From Deinococcota bacterium (GTDB lineage: Bacteria; Deinococcota; Deinococci; Deinococcales; Trueperaceae), in contig CAUJFI010000035.1 in assembly GCA_963170125.1 (NCBI GenBank), positions 1 through 64,000 on the forward strand: DNA of 64,000 bases, in the 5' to 3' direction. Positions 45,161 to 53,688 of the stretch are shown here, one piece after another (positions within the stretch are counted from its first letter, which is position 1; the number at the start of each line of letters is the position of its first letter). The position numbers were made by a program, and so were the translations under genes. Below the pieces are notes generated by a model. It was not told where the DNA came from. It was given only the letters and a program-made list of their open reading frames with translations, and searched no databases.

Positions 45161-45189
45161 TTGACAGCCTATGTGGGGTTTCTTACGAT
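45161..45189 (+). promoter_or_regulatory. Promoter of the branched-chain amino acid binding-protein gene
   Basis: A perfect -35 TTGACA and a -10 TACGAT are separated by 17 bases. It is the best-formed promoter in the window. AGGAGG precedes the GTG start about 50 bases further on. Confidence 0.65.
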
Positions 45190-45244
45190 GCAGCCGACCG
45201 CCGCACGTAGACGTCGTCGCGTTTCTCGAACCTAGGAGGAGAAC

Positions 45245-46504
45245 GTGCATAAGAAGCTAGTTTGGTTACTGGTGGCTGCGCTGATCGGCTTGGCCGGCGC
45301 GCAGACCCCGCCCGTCTCTAAGGTCGGTGTGCTCCTGTCGTTCACCGGCCCGCTGGCCGAGTTCGGCCCGGCCATCAGCAACGGCGTCAAGCTCGCCGCC
45401 GACCAGCTCAACGCCGCCGCCACTGAAGTCCTCGGGGGTCCGATCGTGGAGATCGTCACCGAGGACGACGCCACGGCCGCCGCTCAGGGCGTCGAGCGCG
45501 CCCGCAAGCTCGTCAACGCCGACGGCGTCGTGGCCATCGTCGGCTCCCTCTCGAGCGGCGTCAGCGTCGCGGTCGCCGAGTCCGTCGCGATCCCGAGCAA
45601 CGTCGTCTTGATCTCGCCCGCGTCAACGTCGCCCCTCCTGATGATGATCCCGGACGCCGGCGACGTCGTCTATCGTACGGTCGCCTCCGACGCGCTGCAG
45701 GGCGTCGTCGGCGCCATGCTCGCGCGCGGCGAGATCATCGCGGGCCACAGCTACAACACGGCCGCCGTGCTGTACGACAACAACCCGTACGGCCAGGGCC
45801 TCGCGGAGGCGTTCAGCGCCGCATTCACGAAGCGCGGCGGGACCATCACCGCGATGGTCGCGCACCCCGACGAGCCGCAGCCGACCTACGCCGCCCTCCT
45901 CGAGCAGGTGCTGGCCGGCAACCCCGAGGTCGTCCTCGCGGTCTCGTACCCTGGCCAGGCCACGGTCTACATGGCCGAGGCGCGTGACCTCTATAACTTC
46001 ACGAACTGGCAGTACACCGACGGTACCCAGTCCCTCGATATCGTCACGGCGCTCGGCGCCGACGCCGTCGAGGGCCATTACGGCACCTCCGCCGGCGCCG
46101 ACCCCGACTGGGACGGCTGGCTGAAGTTCTCCGCCGCGTACGCCGACGCGTTCGGCCAGGCGCCGCCGCTGCCGTACATCGACACCGGCTACGACGCCAT
46201 GGCGACCATCGGCCTCGCCATCGCCAAGGCCATCACCGACGGCGTCGAGGTCACTGGCGCGAGCGTCGCCGAGCGGCTCCGCGAGGTCTCCAACGCCCCC
46301 GGCGAGACCGTGGGCGTCGGCGACTTCCAGCACGCCCTCGAGCTGATCAAGGCCGGCCAGGCCGTCAACTACTCCGGCGCCGCCGGTGAGGTCGACTACG
46401 ACGCGCTCGGCGACGTAGTGACCCCGATGGCCGTGTGGGAGTACAAGGGCGGCAGCATCGAGACCGCCGTCGTGCTCACCGCTTCGGAGATCCCCGCAGA
46501 GTAG
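45245..46504 (+). CDS. livJ: Branched-chain amino acid ABC transporter substrate-binding protein (LivJ type)
   Basis: 419 residues. Signal peptide MHKKLVWLLVAALIGLAGAQ without lipobox. The periplasmic-binding type 1 (leucine-binding) fold follows: VGVLLSFTGPLAEFGPAISNGVKLAADQLN, then IVEIVTEDDATAAAQGVERARKL, AIVGSLSSGVSVAVAESVAIPS and VLISPASTSPLL, all hallmarks of LivJ/UrtA-like proteins. It would deliver leucine, isoleucine, valine or related ligands to LivHMGF. The transporter operon is on the opposite strand, meeting it tail to tail. Confidence 0.92.
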   Translation: MHKKLVWLLVAALIGLAGAQTPPVSKVGVLLSFTGPLAEFGPAISNGVKLAADQLNAAATEVLGGPIVEIVTEDDATAAAQGVERARKLVNADGVVAIVGSLSSGVSVAVAESVAIPSNVVLISPASTSPLLMMIPDAGDVVYRTVASDALQGVVGAMLARGEIIAGHSYNTAAVLYDNNPYGQGLAEAFSAAFTKRGGTITAMVAHPDEPQPTYAALLEQVLAGNPEVVLAVSYPGQATVYMAEARDLYNFTNWQYTDGTQSLDIVTALGADAVEGHYGTSAGADPDWDGWLKFSAAYADAFGQAPPLPYIDTGYDAMATIGLAIAKAITDGVEVTGASVAERLREVSNAPGETVGVGDFQHALELIKAGQAVNYSGAAGEVDYDALGDVVTPMAVWEYKGGSIETAVVLTASEIPAE

Positions 46505-46552
46505 GACGAAGCCAGAGCGCGACCAGCGGCGGGCTGGAACGCTTGAAAGCGA

Positions 46553-46581
46553 GGGCGGATGCCGAAACGAGGCATCCGCCC
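46553..46581. terminator. Bidirectional terminator between livJ and livM
   Basis: An 11-pair stem GGGCGGATGCC/GGCATCCGCCC with a seven-base loop stands between the convergent genes. Short T-rich stretches follow it on both strands, so it can end both transcripts. Confidence 0.75.
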
Positions 46582-46608
46582 TTACTCATGGTCCGTGAGG
46601 GGTGACGG

Positions 46609-47802
46609 CTAGAGGTCGCGGTCCAGCGACACGACCTTCTCTTCCGGGACGATCCCCCTGGGCCGGTAGAGCACGATGAACACCAACAGGATCGAGATGA
46701 AGAGCAGGCGCAGGTACGGCCCGCGCGACGGCAGTTCGGGGGAGATGGCGGCCAGGGTCGGCCGCAGGGCGTCGACGACGAAGCTCGTGCCCGACCAGAT
46801 GGCGTACACCACGAAGGCGCCGAGGATCGCGCCGCGGTTGTTGCCGCTGCCCCCCAGCATCAACATCACCCACACGAGGAACGTGCCGTTGAGCGGGTCG
46901 AAGTGGGAGTAGTCGATCGACACGATGTAGTGGGCGTAGAGCGCCCCGCCGATCCCCATGATCACGGACCCGACGACGAACGCCTGCATGCGGAAGGCGG
47001 CGATGTCCTTGCCGTTCATGGCCGCCGAGGCCTCTTCCTCCCTGACTGCGCGTAGCACGCGGCCCCACGGGGAGCGGATGGCGCGCTCGAGCACGCGGTA
47101 CACGAGGTAGAGGACTAGCGCGACGATCGCGATGTACACGAAGGGGTAGTCGCGCGGGCCGAGCGGCGCGAAGAACGAGTTGACGAAGCCGGGCAGCCAA
47201 GCGCAGCCATCGCCCGTGAGACAGCTGAGCGGCTGCGGTATCCCACGCAGGGGCTGCGGTCCGTTCGCCAGCCACCGCTCGTTCTGGAAGAAGAGCCGCA
47301 CGAGTTCGGCGATCCCGATGGTGGCGATGGCGAGGTAGTCGCCGCGCAGCCTCAGGGTCGGCTTGCCGACGAGCCAGGCGAGGAGGCCGGCGACTAGGCC
47401 GGCCGCGAGCACGCCGACCCAGAAGGGCATGCCGAGGCCGAAGAGCTGCTTCGTGAAGCTGGCGTTGAGGCCGGTCGGCATCCTGGTCGTGACGAGCGCG
47501 CTGGTGAAGGCGCCGATGGCGTAGAAAGCCGCGACGCCGATGTTGAAGAGACCAGTGTACCCCCACTGCACGTTGAGCCCGACGGACAGGACGGCGTAGA
47601 TGCACGCCATCAGGATGAAGGTCGTGAGGTACGAGAGGATGCCGGTCGGTGTCACGAGCGTGACGAGCGCAGCGGCCCCGAAGCCGACGGCGAGCGAGGC
47701 GAGGTGCTTGAGCCAGGACGGCTTGAGGCGCAGGAGGCTCGAGAGCAGGAGCCATAGGGGCACAGCCAGGAGCGCGGCCTTGGCCAGGTGCAGTGCCGTC
47801 AC
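46609..47802 (-). CDS. livM: Branched-chain amino acid ABC transporter permease (LivM type)
   Basis: 397 residues with about ten membrane segments. The LivM signature appears in YAVLSVGLNVQWGYTGLFNIGVAAFYAIGAFTSALV, then GDYLAIATIGIAELVRLFFQNERWLANG, and later AFVVGSVIMGIGGALYAHY. GGAGG precedes the GTG start at 47802, which lies just after the LivH stop. It forms the membrane channel with LivH. Last gene of the livGFHM operon, ending 28 bases from the terminator. Confidence 0.93.
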   Translation of the reverse strand: MTALHLAKAALLAVPLWLLLSSLLRLKPSWLKHLASLAVGFGAAALVTLVTPTGILSYLTTFILMACIYAVLSVGLNVQWGYTGLFNIGVAAFYAIGAFTSALVTTRMPTGLNASFTKQLFGLGMPFWVGVLAAGLVAGLLAWLVGKPTLRLRGDYLAIATIGIAELVRLFFQNERWLANGPQPLRGIPQPLSCLTGDGCAWLPGFVNSFFAPLGPRDYPFVYIAIVALVLYLVYRVLERAIRSPWGRVLRAVREEEASAAMNGKDIAAFRMQAFVVGSVIMGIGGALYAHYIVSIDYSHFDPLNGTFLVWVMLMLGGSGNNRGAILGAFVVYAIWSGTSFVVDALRPTLAAISPELPSRGPYLRLLFISILLVFIVLYRPRGIVPEEKVVSLDRDL

Positions 47803-47803
47803 G

Positions 47804-48850
47804 CTACCTCCTCCCCCCGAACAGTCCCTCTGGCCGCACGAGGAGCACGACGATCATCACGAGGAAGGCGATCCCCTGACTGTAGACCGGGTTGATGAAG
47901 GCGCCGCTCATCTGCCACACGATGCCGATCACGAACGCACCCGCGAGGGCGCCGTAGGCGTTGCCTAGGCTGCCGAGGATCACGGAGGCGAAGAGGGGCA
48001 GGAGGAGCCACCAACCCATCTCCGGCCGGAGCTGGACGTCGAGCCCGTAGAGCATGCCGCCCGCACCGGCCAGCCCGCCCCCGATGAGCCACGTCCAGAG
48101 GATGACGCGTTTCGTGTCTATGCCGCTGATGCGGGCGAGGTCGGAGTTGTCGGCGGTCGCGCGCATGGCCTTGCCGATCTTGGTCCGCTCCAGGAGCAGG
48201 TAGACGCCCGCGATGAGCGCGACGGCGAGGCCGAGGATGAAGAGCTGGTCCGGCCGCACGCGCACGCCGGCGAACAGCTCCACGGCCGGCCTGGCGCGCC
48301 CCGTGTAGAAGAACGTGAAGTCTGCGCCCCAGAAGATGTAGACCAGGCTCCGGATGCCGAACGCGAGGCCGAGCGCCGCCATCGCGAACATGACCGACTG
48401 CGAGCGGCGGGCCCGCAGCGGCCTGAACGCCAGCTGGTCGAGCCCGAACGCGATGAGCCCGACGGCGGGGATGACGACGAGCAGGGCGACGATGAACTCG
48501 TACCCGAACGAGAACGGCGCGATGGGCGCCCCCTTCGGCAGGAGCGTCACCACGACCAGGCCGAGGTAGGCGCCGAGCGTCATCGTGTCGCCGTGCGCGA
48601 AGTTGGCCATCTTGAGCACCGCGTAGACGAGCGTCACGCCGACGGCGCCGAGCGCCAGCATGCCGCCGAGCAGCACGCCTCTCACGAAGAGCGAGAGGAG
48701 CTGAGTGGCAGGGACGCCCTTGAGCGCCGCGGTCACGATGATGGCGAGGAGCACGAGCGCGAGCGCCAGGAGCATGCCCGCCTTGCCCGAGGCGACGCGC
48801 CGGAACCGTTCGAACGGCCGCTCGGCCGCTGCAGCGCTTCTCTGGAGCAC
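47804..48850 (-). CDS. livH: Branched-chain amino acid ABC transporter permease (LivH type)
   Basis: 348 residues. LivH hallmarks: VRGVLLGGMLALGAVGVTLVYAVLKMANFAHGDTMTLGAYL, DQLAFRPLRARRSQSVMFAMAALG and VIGIVWQMSGAFINPVYSQGIAFLVMIVVLLVRPEGLFG. Start choice: the Shine-Dalgarno GGGAGG is six bases from GTG 48850, while TTG 48856 directly abuts it; GTG is preferred. The livF stop overlaps the TTG region, so translation is probably coupled. Confidence 0.93.
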   Translation of the reverse strand: MLQRSAAAAERPFERFRRVASGKAGMLLALALVLLAIIVTAALKGVPATQLLSLFVRGVLLGGMLALGAVGVTLVYAVLKMANFAHGDTMTLGAYLGLVVVTLLPKGAPIAPFSFGYEFIVALLVVIPAVGLIAFGLDQLAFRPLRARRSQSVMFAMAALGLAFGIRSLVYIFWGADFTFFYTGRARPAVELFAGVRVRPDQLFILGLAVALIAGVYLLLERTKIGKAMRATADNSDLARISGIDTKRVILWTWLIGGGLAGAGGMLYGLDVQLRPEMGWWLLLPLFASVILGSLGNAYGALAGAFVIGIVWQMSGAFINPVYSQGIAFLVMIVVLLVRPEGLFGGRR

Positions 48851-48852
48851 CC

Positions 48853-49557
48853 TCAACCTCCCAAGTAGAGGCGGGCGACCTCTGGGTTCTCGAGCAGGTC
48901 GCGGCCGGGGCCGTCGACCTGGTTCTGCCCGGTCGCGAGCACGTAACCCCTATGCGCCAGCGCCAGCGACTTCTTGGCGTTCTGCTCCACCATGAGCACG
49001 GCGACGCCAGTGCCGTTCACCTCGATGATCTTGTCGAAGATCATGTCGACCAGGAGTGGCGCGAGACCGGCGGACGGCTCGTCGAGGAGCAGGAGCCGCG
49101 GGTCGAGCATCAGCGCGCGCCCCATCGCCACCATCTGGCGCTCGCCGCCCGACATCTTGCCGGCTCGCTGCTTGCGGCGCTCGGCCAGGCGCGGGAATAG
49201 CTCGTAGACGCGCTCCTTCTGCTCCGCCAAGGAGCCGGAACGGATGTAGCCTCCCATGTCGAGGTTCTCCTCCACGCTCAGGTTGGGGAAGACGTTGTCC
49301 ACCTGGGGGACGTAGGAGAGCCCGAGCCGCACGAGCCGCTCGGGCGCCATGCCGGACACGTCGCGGCCGGCGAAGGTCACCGAGCCCTCCCACGGCTTCA
49401 GCAGCCCGAAGATGAGCTTCATGACGGTCGACTTGCCGGCGCCGTTCGGCCCGACGATCGAGACGATCTCGCCCTCCTCGACTGACAGGTCGACGCCCCT
49501 GAGCACTTGCATCTCGCCGTAGCCGGCGACGGCGCCGTCAACCCTCAAGAGCGGCAT
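48853..49557 (-). CDS. livF: Branched-chain amino acid ABC transporter ATP-binding protein (LivF type)
   Basis: 234 residues. Walker A IVGPNGAGKSTVMK, Q-loop YVPQVDNVFPNLSVEENLDMGGY, ABC signature MSGGERQMVAMGRAL, Walker B LLLLDEPSAGLAP. The family's terminal segment NPEVARLYLGG is at the end. It pairs with LivG to drive LivHM. Its start lies 20 bases inside the end of livG. Confidence 0.95.
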   Translation of the reverse strand: MPLLRVDGAVAGYGEMQVLRGVDLSVEEGEIVSIVGPNGAGKSTVMKLIFGLLKPWEGSVTFAGRDVSGMAPERLVRLGLSYVPQVDNVFPNLSVEENLDMGGYIRSGSLAEQKERVYELFPRLAERRKQRAGKMSGGERQMVAMGRALMLDPRLLLLDEPSAGLAPLLVDMIFDKIIEVNGTGVAVLMVEQNAKKSLALAHRGYVLATGQNQVDGPGRDLLENPEVARLYLGG

Positions 49558-50401
49558 ACTGCCCTCCCAGGTACGCTTCCAGGACGCGTGGGTCGGACCT
49601 CACGACCGCCGGCGGCCCCTCGACGAGCTTGCTGCCCTGGTTCATCACGATCACTGGGTTGCACAGGCCCATCACGAGGGGCATGTCGTGCTCGATGAGC
49701 AAGAAAGTGATGCCGCGCTCGCGGTTCAGCTGCTCGATCTTCTCGCGGATCTTGCCCATGAGCGTGGGGTTGACGCCGGCGCCGGGCTCGTCGAGGAGAA
49801 CGATCTTGGGGTCGGCCATCAGCGTGCGCGCGAGCTCGAGCAGCTTCTTCTGGCCGCCGGACATGGCCCCGGCCGGCTGCTCGGCCATGTGACCGAGGTT
49901 CACGAAGGCAAGGACCTCACGGGCCCTCTCGCGGAGGCGTCGTTCCTGGGCCCTCACGGCCCCCGGCCGCACGACGGGGTTCCAGAACCGCTCGCCGATC
50001 TGACCCTTGGGCACGAGCATCAGGTTCTCGGTGACGGTCATGCTCTGGTGCTCCCGGGGGATCTGGAACGTCCGGCACAGGCCCTTGCGGAAGAGCAGGT
50101 GGGACGGCAGCCCGGTGACGTCCTCGCCGTCTAGGTAGACGCGGCCGGAGTCGGGCTGGTGGAAGCCGGACACCAGGCTGAAGAGGGTGGTCTTGCCGGC
50201 GCCGTTCGGGCCGATGAGACCCGTGACGCTGCCGGGCGCCACGTCGAACGAACAGGCGTTGACGGCGCGCAGGCCCCCGAAGTCCTTCGTCAACTCCTGG
50301 ATGCTCAGTAGCGGCGCGCTCGCACCGACGTCGCCTGCCTGGCCGGCCGGCCGGAGCGACCCCGGTGACGAACTCGCGGGATGAGTATCCGACACGTTCA
50401 T
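49538..50401 (-). CDS. livG: Branched-chain amino acid ABC transporter ATP-binding protein (LivG type)
   Basis: 287 residues from the ATG at 50401 with GAGG just upstream; a longer in-frame start is not supported. The first 45 residues are low-complexity, then LLSIQELTKDFGGLRAVNACSF begins the nucleotide-binding domain. Walker A GLIGPNGAGKTTLFSL, the LivG-type Q-loop region KGLCRTFQIPREHQSMTVTENLM, signature MSGGQKKLLELARTL and Walker B IVLLDEPGAGVNPTL, ending with the LivG-like VLEAYLGG. First gene of the operon. Confidence 0.95.
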   Translation of the reverse strand: MNVSDTHPASSSPGSLRPAGQAGDVGASAPLLSIQELTKDFGGLRAVNACSFDVAPGSVTGLIGPNGAGKTTLFSLVSGFHQPDSGRVYLDGEDVTGLPSHLLFRKGLCRTFQIPREHQSMTVTENLMLVPKGQIGERFWNPVVRPGAVRAQERRLRERAREVLAFVNLGHMAEQPAGAMSGGQKKLLELARTLMADPKIVLLDEPGAGVNPTLMGKIREKIEQLNRERGITFLLIEHDMPLVMGLCNPVIVMNQGSKLVEGPPAVVRSDPRVLEAYLGGQYAALEG

Positions 50402-50442
50402 TGACCTCGCTTTATGCGCTTCCTTGCGCTTAGTTCGGCGGC

Positions 50443-50451
50443 ATCGTAACA
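50443..50451 (-). promoter_or_regulatory. Extended -10 element for livGFHM
   Basis: TGT followed by TACGAT on the minus strand. The livJ promoter has the same -10 and the shared string TTACGATGC. About 42 bases before the livG start. Confidence 0.4.
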
Positions 50452-50597
50452 CTTCGTGAGAGCTCGCCGGGAGGCGGGCATGGCGCGCGCTGGCCGCCGC
50501 CCATCGCGCCGTTGGCCGCCTTGCCAGGGTCCGTGGCGCGGGGCAGTCCGGTGCGAGCAGGGCGGCGGCTCGCCGGGGTTAGGAGGCCGCGGCGGGG

Positions 50598-51962
50598 CTA
50601 GCGCACCGTCGCGAGCATCTCGTCGACGGCTACCAGCTTCACGCGCGGCCTGCCTGCGCTCGCGCCCGCGGCCGTCTCAAGGGCGTCGAGCCGCGCCCAG
50701 TCGGCCGCCGTGAACGGCCGCGCGCCGCGCGCCGCCAGCAAGGCGTCGACGGCCTCCGGGCTCGGTTCGCTGGGGGTGGGCAGGTCGTCGGCCAGGAGGC
50801 TCGCCACCGTCTCCATGGCGCACGCCTTGTTGGTGCCGATCACGCCGCTCGGTCCGCGCTTGATCCAGCCGGCCGCGTAGAGCCCAGGGACCTGCGCGCC
50901 GCCGCGGACCTCCAGCACCCTGCCCGCGTCGTTCGGGACCACGCCGGAACGCTCGTCGAACGGCACGCCGGCCAGCGGCGTGCCCTGGTAGCCGACGGAC
51001 CGGAAGACGAGCTCGGCGTTCAGCTCCTCCGTCTCGCCCGTCGCCACCGCGGCGAGCCCACCGCCGGGACGCCCCTCGAGGCGGTTCTTGCCGAACACGA
51101 CGCTACGCACGCGCTCGTCACCGCGGAGCGCGAGCGGCGACAGGAGGAAGCGGATGTGCACCCGGCGCGGCTTGCCCTCGGGGCGCTGCCTGGCGAAGTC
51201 GCGCAGCACCTCGAGGTTCTTCGTGGCGTTCACGTCGCCCGCGATGGCGGCCAGGCTCGCCTCGCCGACGTCGAGCTCGTCCTCGCGGACGAAGATGTCG
51301 GCGTTGGCGAGCTCGCCCAGCTCGCGGAGTTCCTTGGTGGTGAACTTCGCCTCCGCGGGGCCGCGGCGGCCGACGATCACGATGTCCTCGACGGTCGAGC
51401 CCCGTAGCCGCTCGAGCGCGTGGTCGGCGATATCGGTCTCGCCCAGCTCCGCCACCGTCTTGGCGAGGACGCGCGTGACGTCGATCGCGACGTTGCCAAC
51501 GCCGATCACGACGGCCGTCTTGGCGTCCAGGGGCACCGCGAGGTCCTGGAAGTCCGGGTGCGAGTTGTACCAGGCGACGAACTCGGTGGCCGACATGCTG
51601 CCGGGCAGGTCCTCTCCCGGGATCCCGAGGCGCCTGTCCGTCGGCGACCCGACGGCGAGGACGACCGCGTGGTAGTGGCGCCGCAGGTCGTCGAGGCTCA
51701 GGTCCCTGCCCAGCTCGACGTTGCCGAGGTAGCGCACGCGCGGGTCGGCAAGGGTGCGATCGTAGAGGCGCGTGACCGACTTGATCTTCTGGTGGTCGGG
51801 GGCCACGCCGAAGCGCACGAGGCCGTAAGGGGTCGGCAAGCGCTCGATCAGGTCGACGGAGGCGCGGTCCCCCAACCCCTTGAGCAGAGCGTCCGTTGCG
51901 TAGAAGCCGGCGGGGCCGGCGCCGATAACCGCGATGCGAGTCACGTTGGCGTCGCTCTCCAT
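50598..51962 (-). CDS. Adrenodoxin/ferredoxin-NADP reductase-like flavoprotein (FprA type)
   Basis: 454 residues from the ATG at 51962, which lies six bases after a CATAAT box. FAD-binding GxGxxG is IAVIGAGPAGFYATDALL, then VDLIERLPTPYGLVRFGVAPDHQKIKSVTR, a signature of adrenodoxin reductase and FprA. The NADP-binding GxGxxA/G stretch is VVIGVGNVAIDVTRVLAK, and the C-terminal GIKRGPSGVIGTNKACAMET-type region (AGWIKRGPSGVIGTNK) closes the FAD site. It passes electrons from NADPH to ferredoxin or flavodoxin. The divergent gene is aspartate kinase, 67 bases away. Confidence 0.92.
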   Translation of the reverse strand: MESDANVTRIAVIGAGPAGFYATDALLKGLGDRASVDLIERLPTPYGLVRFGVAPDHQKIKSVTRLYDRTLADPRVRYLGNVELGRDLSLDDLRRHYHAVVLAVGSPTDRRLGIPGEDLPGSMSATEFVAWYNSHPDFQDLAVPLDAKTAVVIGVGNVAIDVTRVLAKTVAELGETDIADHALERLRGSTVEDIVIVGRRGPAEAKFTTKELRELGELANADIFVREDELDVGEASLAAIAGDVNATKNLEVLRDFARQRPEGKPRRVHIRFLLSPLALRGDERVRSVVFGKNRLEGRPGGGLAAVATGETEELNAELVFRSVGYQGTPLAGVPFDERSGVVPNDAGRVLEVRGGAQVPGLYAAGWIKRGPSGVIGTNKACAMETVASLLADDLPTPSEPSPEAVDALLAARGARPFTAADWARLDALETAAGASAGRPRVKLVAVDEMLATVR

Positions 51963-51968
51963 GCCTTG

Positions 51969-51977
51969 ATTATGGCA
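51969..51977 (-). promoter_or_regulatory. Extended -10 of a leaderless promoter (FNR gene)
   Basis: TGC followed by CATAAT (5 of 6) on the minus strand, ending six bases before the ATG. Confidence 0.5.
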
Positions 51978-52013
51978 GGCCGGTTCACCTGGCGCAGGCA
52001 GGACCCGGCGCGG

Positions 52014-52019
52014 TAAGCT
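52014..52019 (+). promoter_or_regulatory. -10 box upstream of lysC
   Basis: TAAGCT ends ten bases before the ATG, which would give a leader of only a few bases. Confidence 0.35.
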
Positions 52020-52029
52020 GCTCGGCCAT

Positions 52030-53361
52030 ATGGAAGTCGCTCCCGCACACCCAACCGACGCCGAGCGCTCGAACCGCGAGTCGCTGGCGGCCTTGCCGTG
52101 GCCCGTCAGGGTGCAGAAGTACGGCGGCACGAGCGTCGGTGATTTCGACCGCATCGGCAAGGTGGCCGCCCGCATAGAACGGTCCGTCCTGGTCGGTGAG
52201 AAGGTCGTCGTGACGGTCTCGGCCATGGGCAGGACGACGGATCAGCTCATCGGGCTGGCGCGCGAGGTCACGGGCCGGCCGTCGCGCCGCGAGCTGGACG
52301 TCCTGCTGGCCACGGGGGAGCAGCAGTCCATCGCCCTCGTCGCCATGGCGCTCCAGGAGCGCGGCATCAAGGCGCGCTCCTTCACCGGCGCGCAAGCGGG
52401 CTTCCTGACCGACTCGCGGCACGGGTCAGCGCGCATCCTGGAGGTCGACCCGCGCCCGGTGCTCGCCGCCCTCGCGGAGGTCGACGTCGTCGTCGTGGCC
52501 GGCTTCCAAGGGGCCGACGCTGAGGGACACATCACCACGCTCGGACGGGGGGGCTCCGACACGACGGCTGTGGCCCTCGCCGCCGCGCTCCGCGCGCCCG
52601 AGTGCGAGATCTTCACGGACACCGACGGCGTCTACACCACGGACCCGCACCGCGTCTCCAGCGCCACCAAGTTGGCCACCGTCGATTACGACGAGATGAT
52701 CGAGCTGGCGAGCCAGGGCGCCAAGGTCCTGCACCCACGCAGCGTCTGGTACGCGCGGCGCTACGGCGTGCGCGTCCACGTCCGCTCGTCATTCGGCAAC
52801 GCGCCCGGCACGATCGTCACGCGCGTGGCCCGCCCACAGGAGGGGAACATGAGCATGATCGCCGACAAGCCGGTAACGGGGGTCGCGCTCGACCTCAACC
52901 ACGCCCGTGTCGATCTCCACGAGGTGCCTGACCGTCCTGGCGTGGCCGCGCTCATCTTCGGGGCGCTCGGCCGCGCGGACGTGAGCGTCGACATGATCAT
53001 CCAGGGCGTGCGCGGTGCGTCCGACAGCCGCCAGCAGATGGCCTTCATCGTCGGCAAGGACGTCGTCCCGGACGCTCTGGCTGCGCTCGAGCCCGTGCTC
53101 GCCGAGATGGGTGCGCACGCCGAGGTTGACACCGAGGTCGCGAAGGTCTCGATCGTGGGCATCGCTATCGGCTCGACGCCCGGCGTCGCGGCTCGCATGT
53201 TCGACGCCGTCGCGGCGGCGAACGCCAACATCGACATGATCACGACGAGCGAGGTGCGCATCAGCGTGCTCATCCCGGCCGAGCGCGCCCAGGCCGTCCT
53301 GGAGACCGTGCACGCCGCCTTCGGCCTGGACGTTGGGGGCAGCGCCGCTGCCGTCGGCTGA
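52030..53361 (+). CDS. lysC: Aspartate kinase
   Basis: 443 residues. Phosphorylates aspartate, the first step to Lys/Thr/Met. The kinase domain starts at about residue 27 with VQKYGGTSVGDFDRI; the first 26 residues are an extra tail. FTGAQAGFLTDS, TLGRGGSDTTAVALAAAL, EIFTDTDGVYTTDP and LASQGAKVLHPRS are conserved. Two ACT regulatory domains fill about 275-435. An ATG at 52849 with its own strong Shine-Dalgarno would give a separate ACT-only beta subunit. With LysJ-type lysine synthesis in the genome, this enzyme may serve mainly Thr and Met. Confidence 0.95.
   Translation: MEVAPAHPTDAERSNRESLAALPWPVRVQKYGGTSVGDFDRIGKVAARIERSVLVGEKVVVTVSAMGRTTDQLIGLAREVTGRPSRRELDVLLATGEQQSIALVAMALQERGIKARSFTGAQAGFLTDSRHGSARILEVDPRPVLAALAEVDVVVVAGFQGADAEGHITTLGRGGSDTTAVALAAALRAPECEIFTDTDGVYTTDPHRVSSATKLATVDYDEMIELASQGAKVLHPRSVWYARRYGVRVHVRSSFGNAPGTIVTRVARPQEGNMSMIADKPVTGVALDLNHARVDLHEVPDRPGVAALIFGALGRADVSVDMIIQGVRGASDSRQQMAFIVGKDVVPDALAALEPVLAEMGAHAEVDTEVAKVSIVGIAIGSTPGVAARMFDAVAAANANIDMITTSEVRISVLIPAERAQAVLETVHAAFGLDVGGSAAAVG
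52838..52845 (+). promoter_or_regulatory. Internal Shine-Dalgarno site inside lysC
   Basis: AGGAGGGG stands five bases (from AGGAGG) before the in-frame ATG at 52849, the point where the ACT part begins. Confidence 0.55.
52849..53361 (+). CDS. lysC: Predicted internally started aspartate kinase beta subunit
   Basis: 170 residues in the same frame as lysC, starting MSMIADKPVTGVALDL. In Thermus, Corynebacterium and Bacillus type II aspartokinases an in-frame overlapping start makes a beta chain that is exactly the ACT region. The position and the strong Shine-Dalgarno site support the same alpha2beta2 arrangement here. Inferred from sequence only. Confidence 0.5.
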   Translation: MSMIADKPVTGVALDLNHARVDLHEVPDRPGVAALIFGALGRADVSVDMIIQGVRGASDSRQQMAFIVGKDVVPDALAALEPVLAEMGAHAEVDTEVAKVSIVGIAIGSTPGVAARMFDAVAAANANIDMITTSEVRISVLIPAERAQAVLETVHAAFGLDVGGSAAAVG

Positions 53362-53376
53362 GCGCGCCTAGCTACC

Positions 53377-53688
53377 GTGCGCGCAGATCGCCTAGAGCAG
53401 GTGTTCCTCCGACCCAGCTCCGGTCGGCTGCAGGCGTTGATCGTCCTCGAGTCGGAGGCCGGCGCGCGCGAGCGCGTGATGCTCTCGTCGCCGACGAGCG
53501 GGGTGGACGCAGCCGCCGAGCTGGCCGCCGCGCGGTACGTCGCGCGCTGGTTGTGGAGCCGCGGCGGGACGACCGCCGGCCTCGTGCGCGTGCGGCGCGA
53601 GCGCGGCGCCGCGCTCGAGGAGGCGCGTGAGGCGCGCGGCGAGCTCCTGGCCGAGCTGGAGCGCCTCGGGCGTGGGCGCGGTCCATGA
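53377..53688 (+). CDS. Hypothetical protein, 103 residues
   Basis: No recognised family. Starts at GTG 53377, 15 bases after the lysC stop, and its end overlaps the NUDIX start (ATGA). The N-terminal half is beta-like (LEQVFLRPSSGRLQALIVLESEAG), the rest Arg- and Ala-rich helix ending GRGRGP. No signal peptide or membrane span. The tight linkage to NUDIX and lysC is the main evidence that it is real. Confidence 0.5.
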   Translation: MRADRLEQVFLRPSSGRLQALIVLESEAGARERVMLSSPTSGVDAAAELAAARYVARWLWSRGGTTAGLVRVRRERGAALEEAREARGELLAELERLGRGRGP

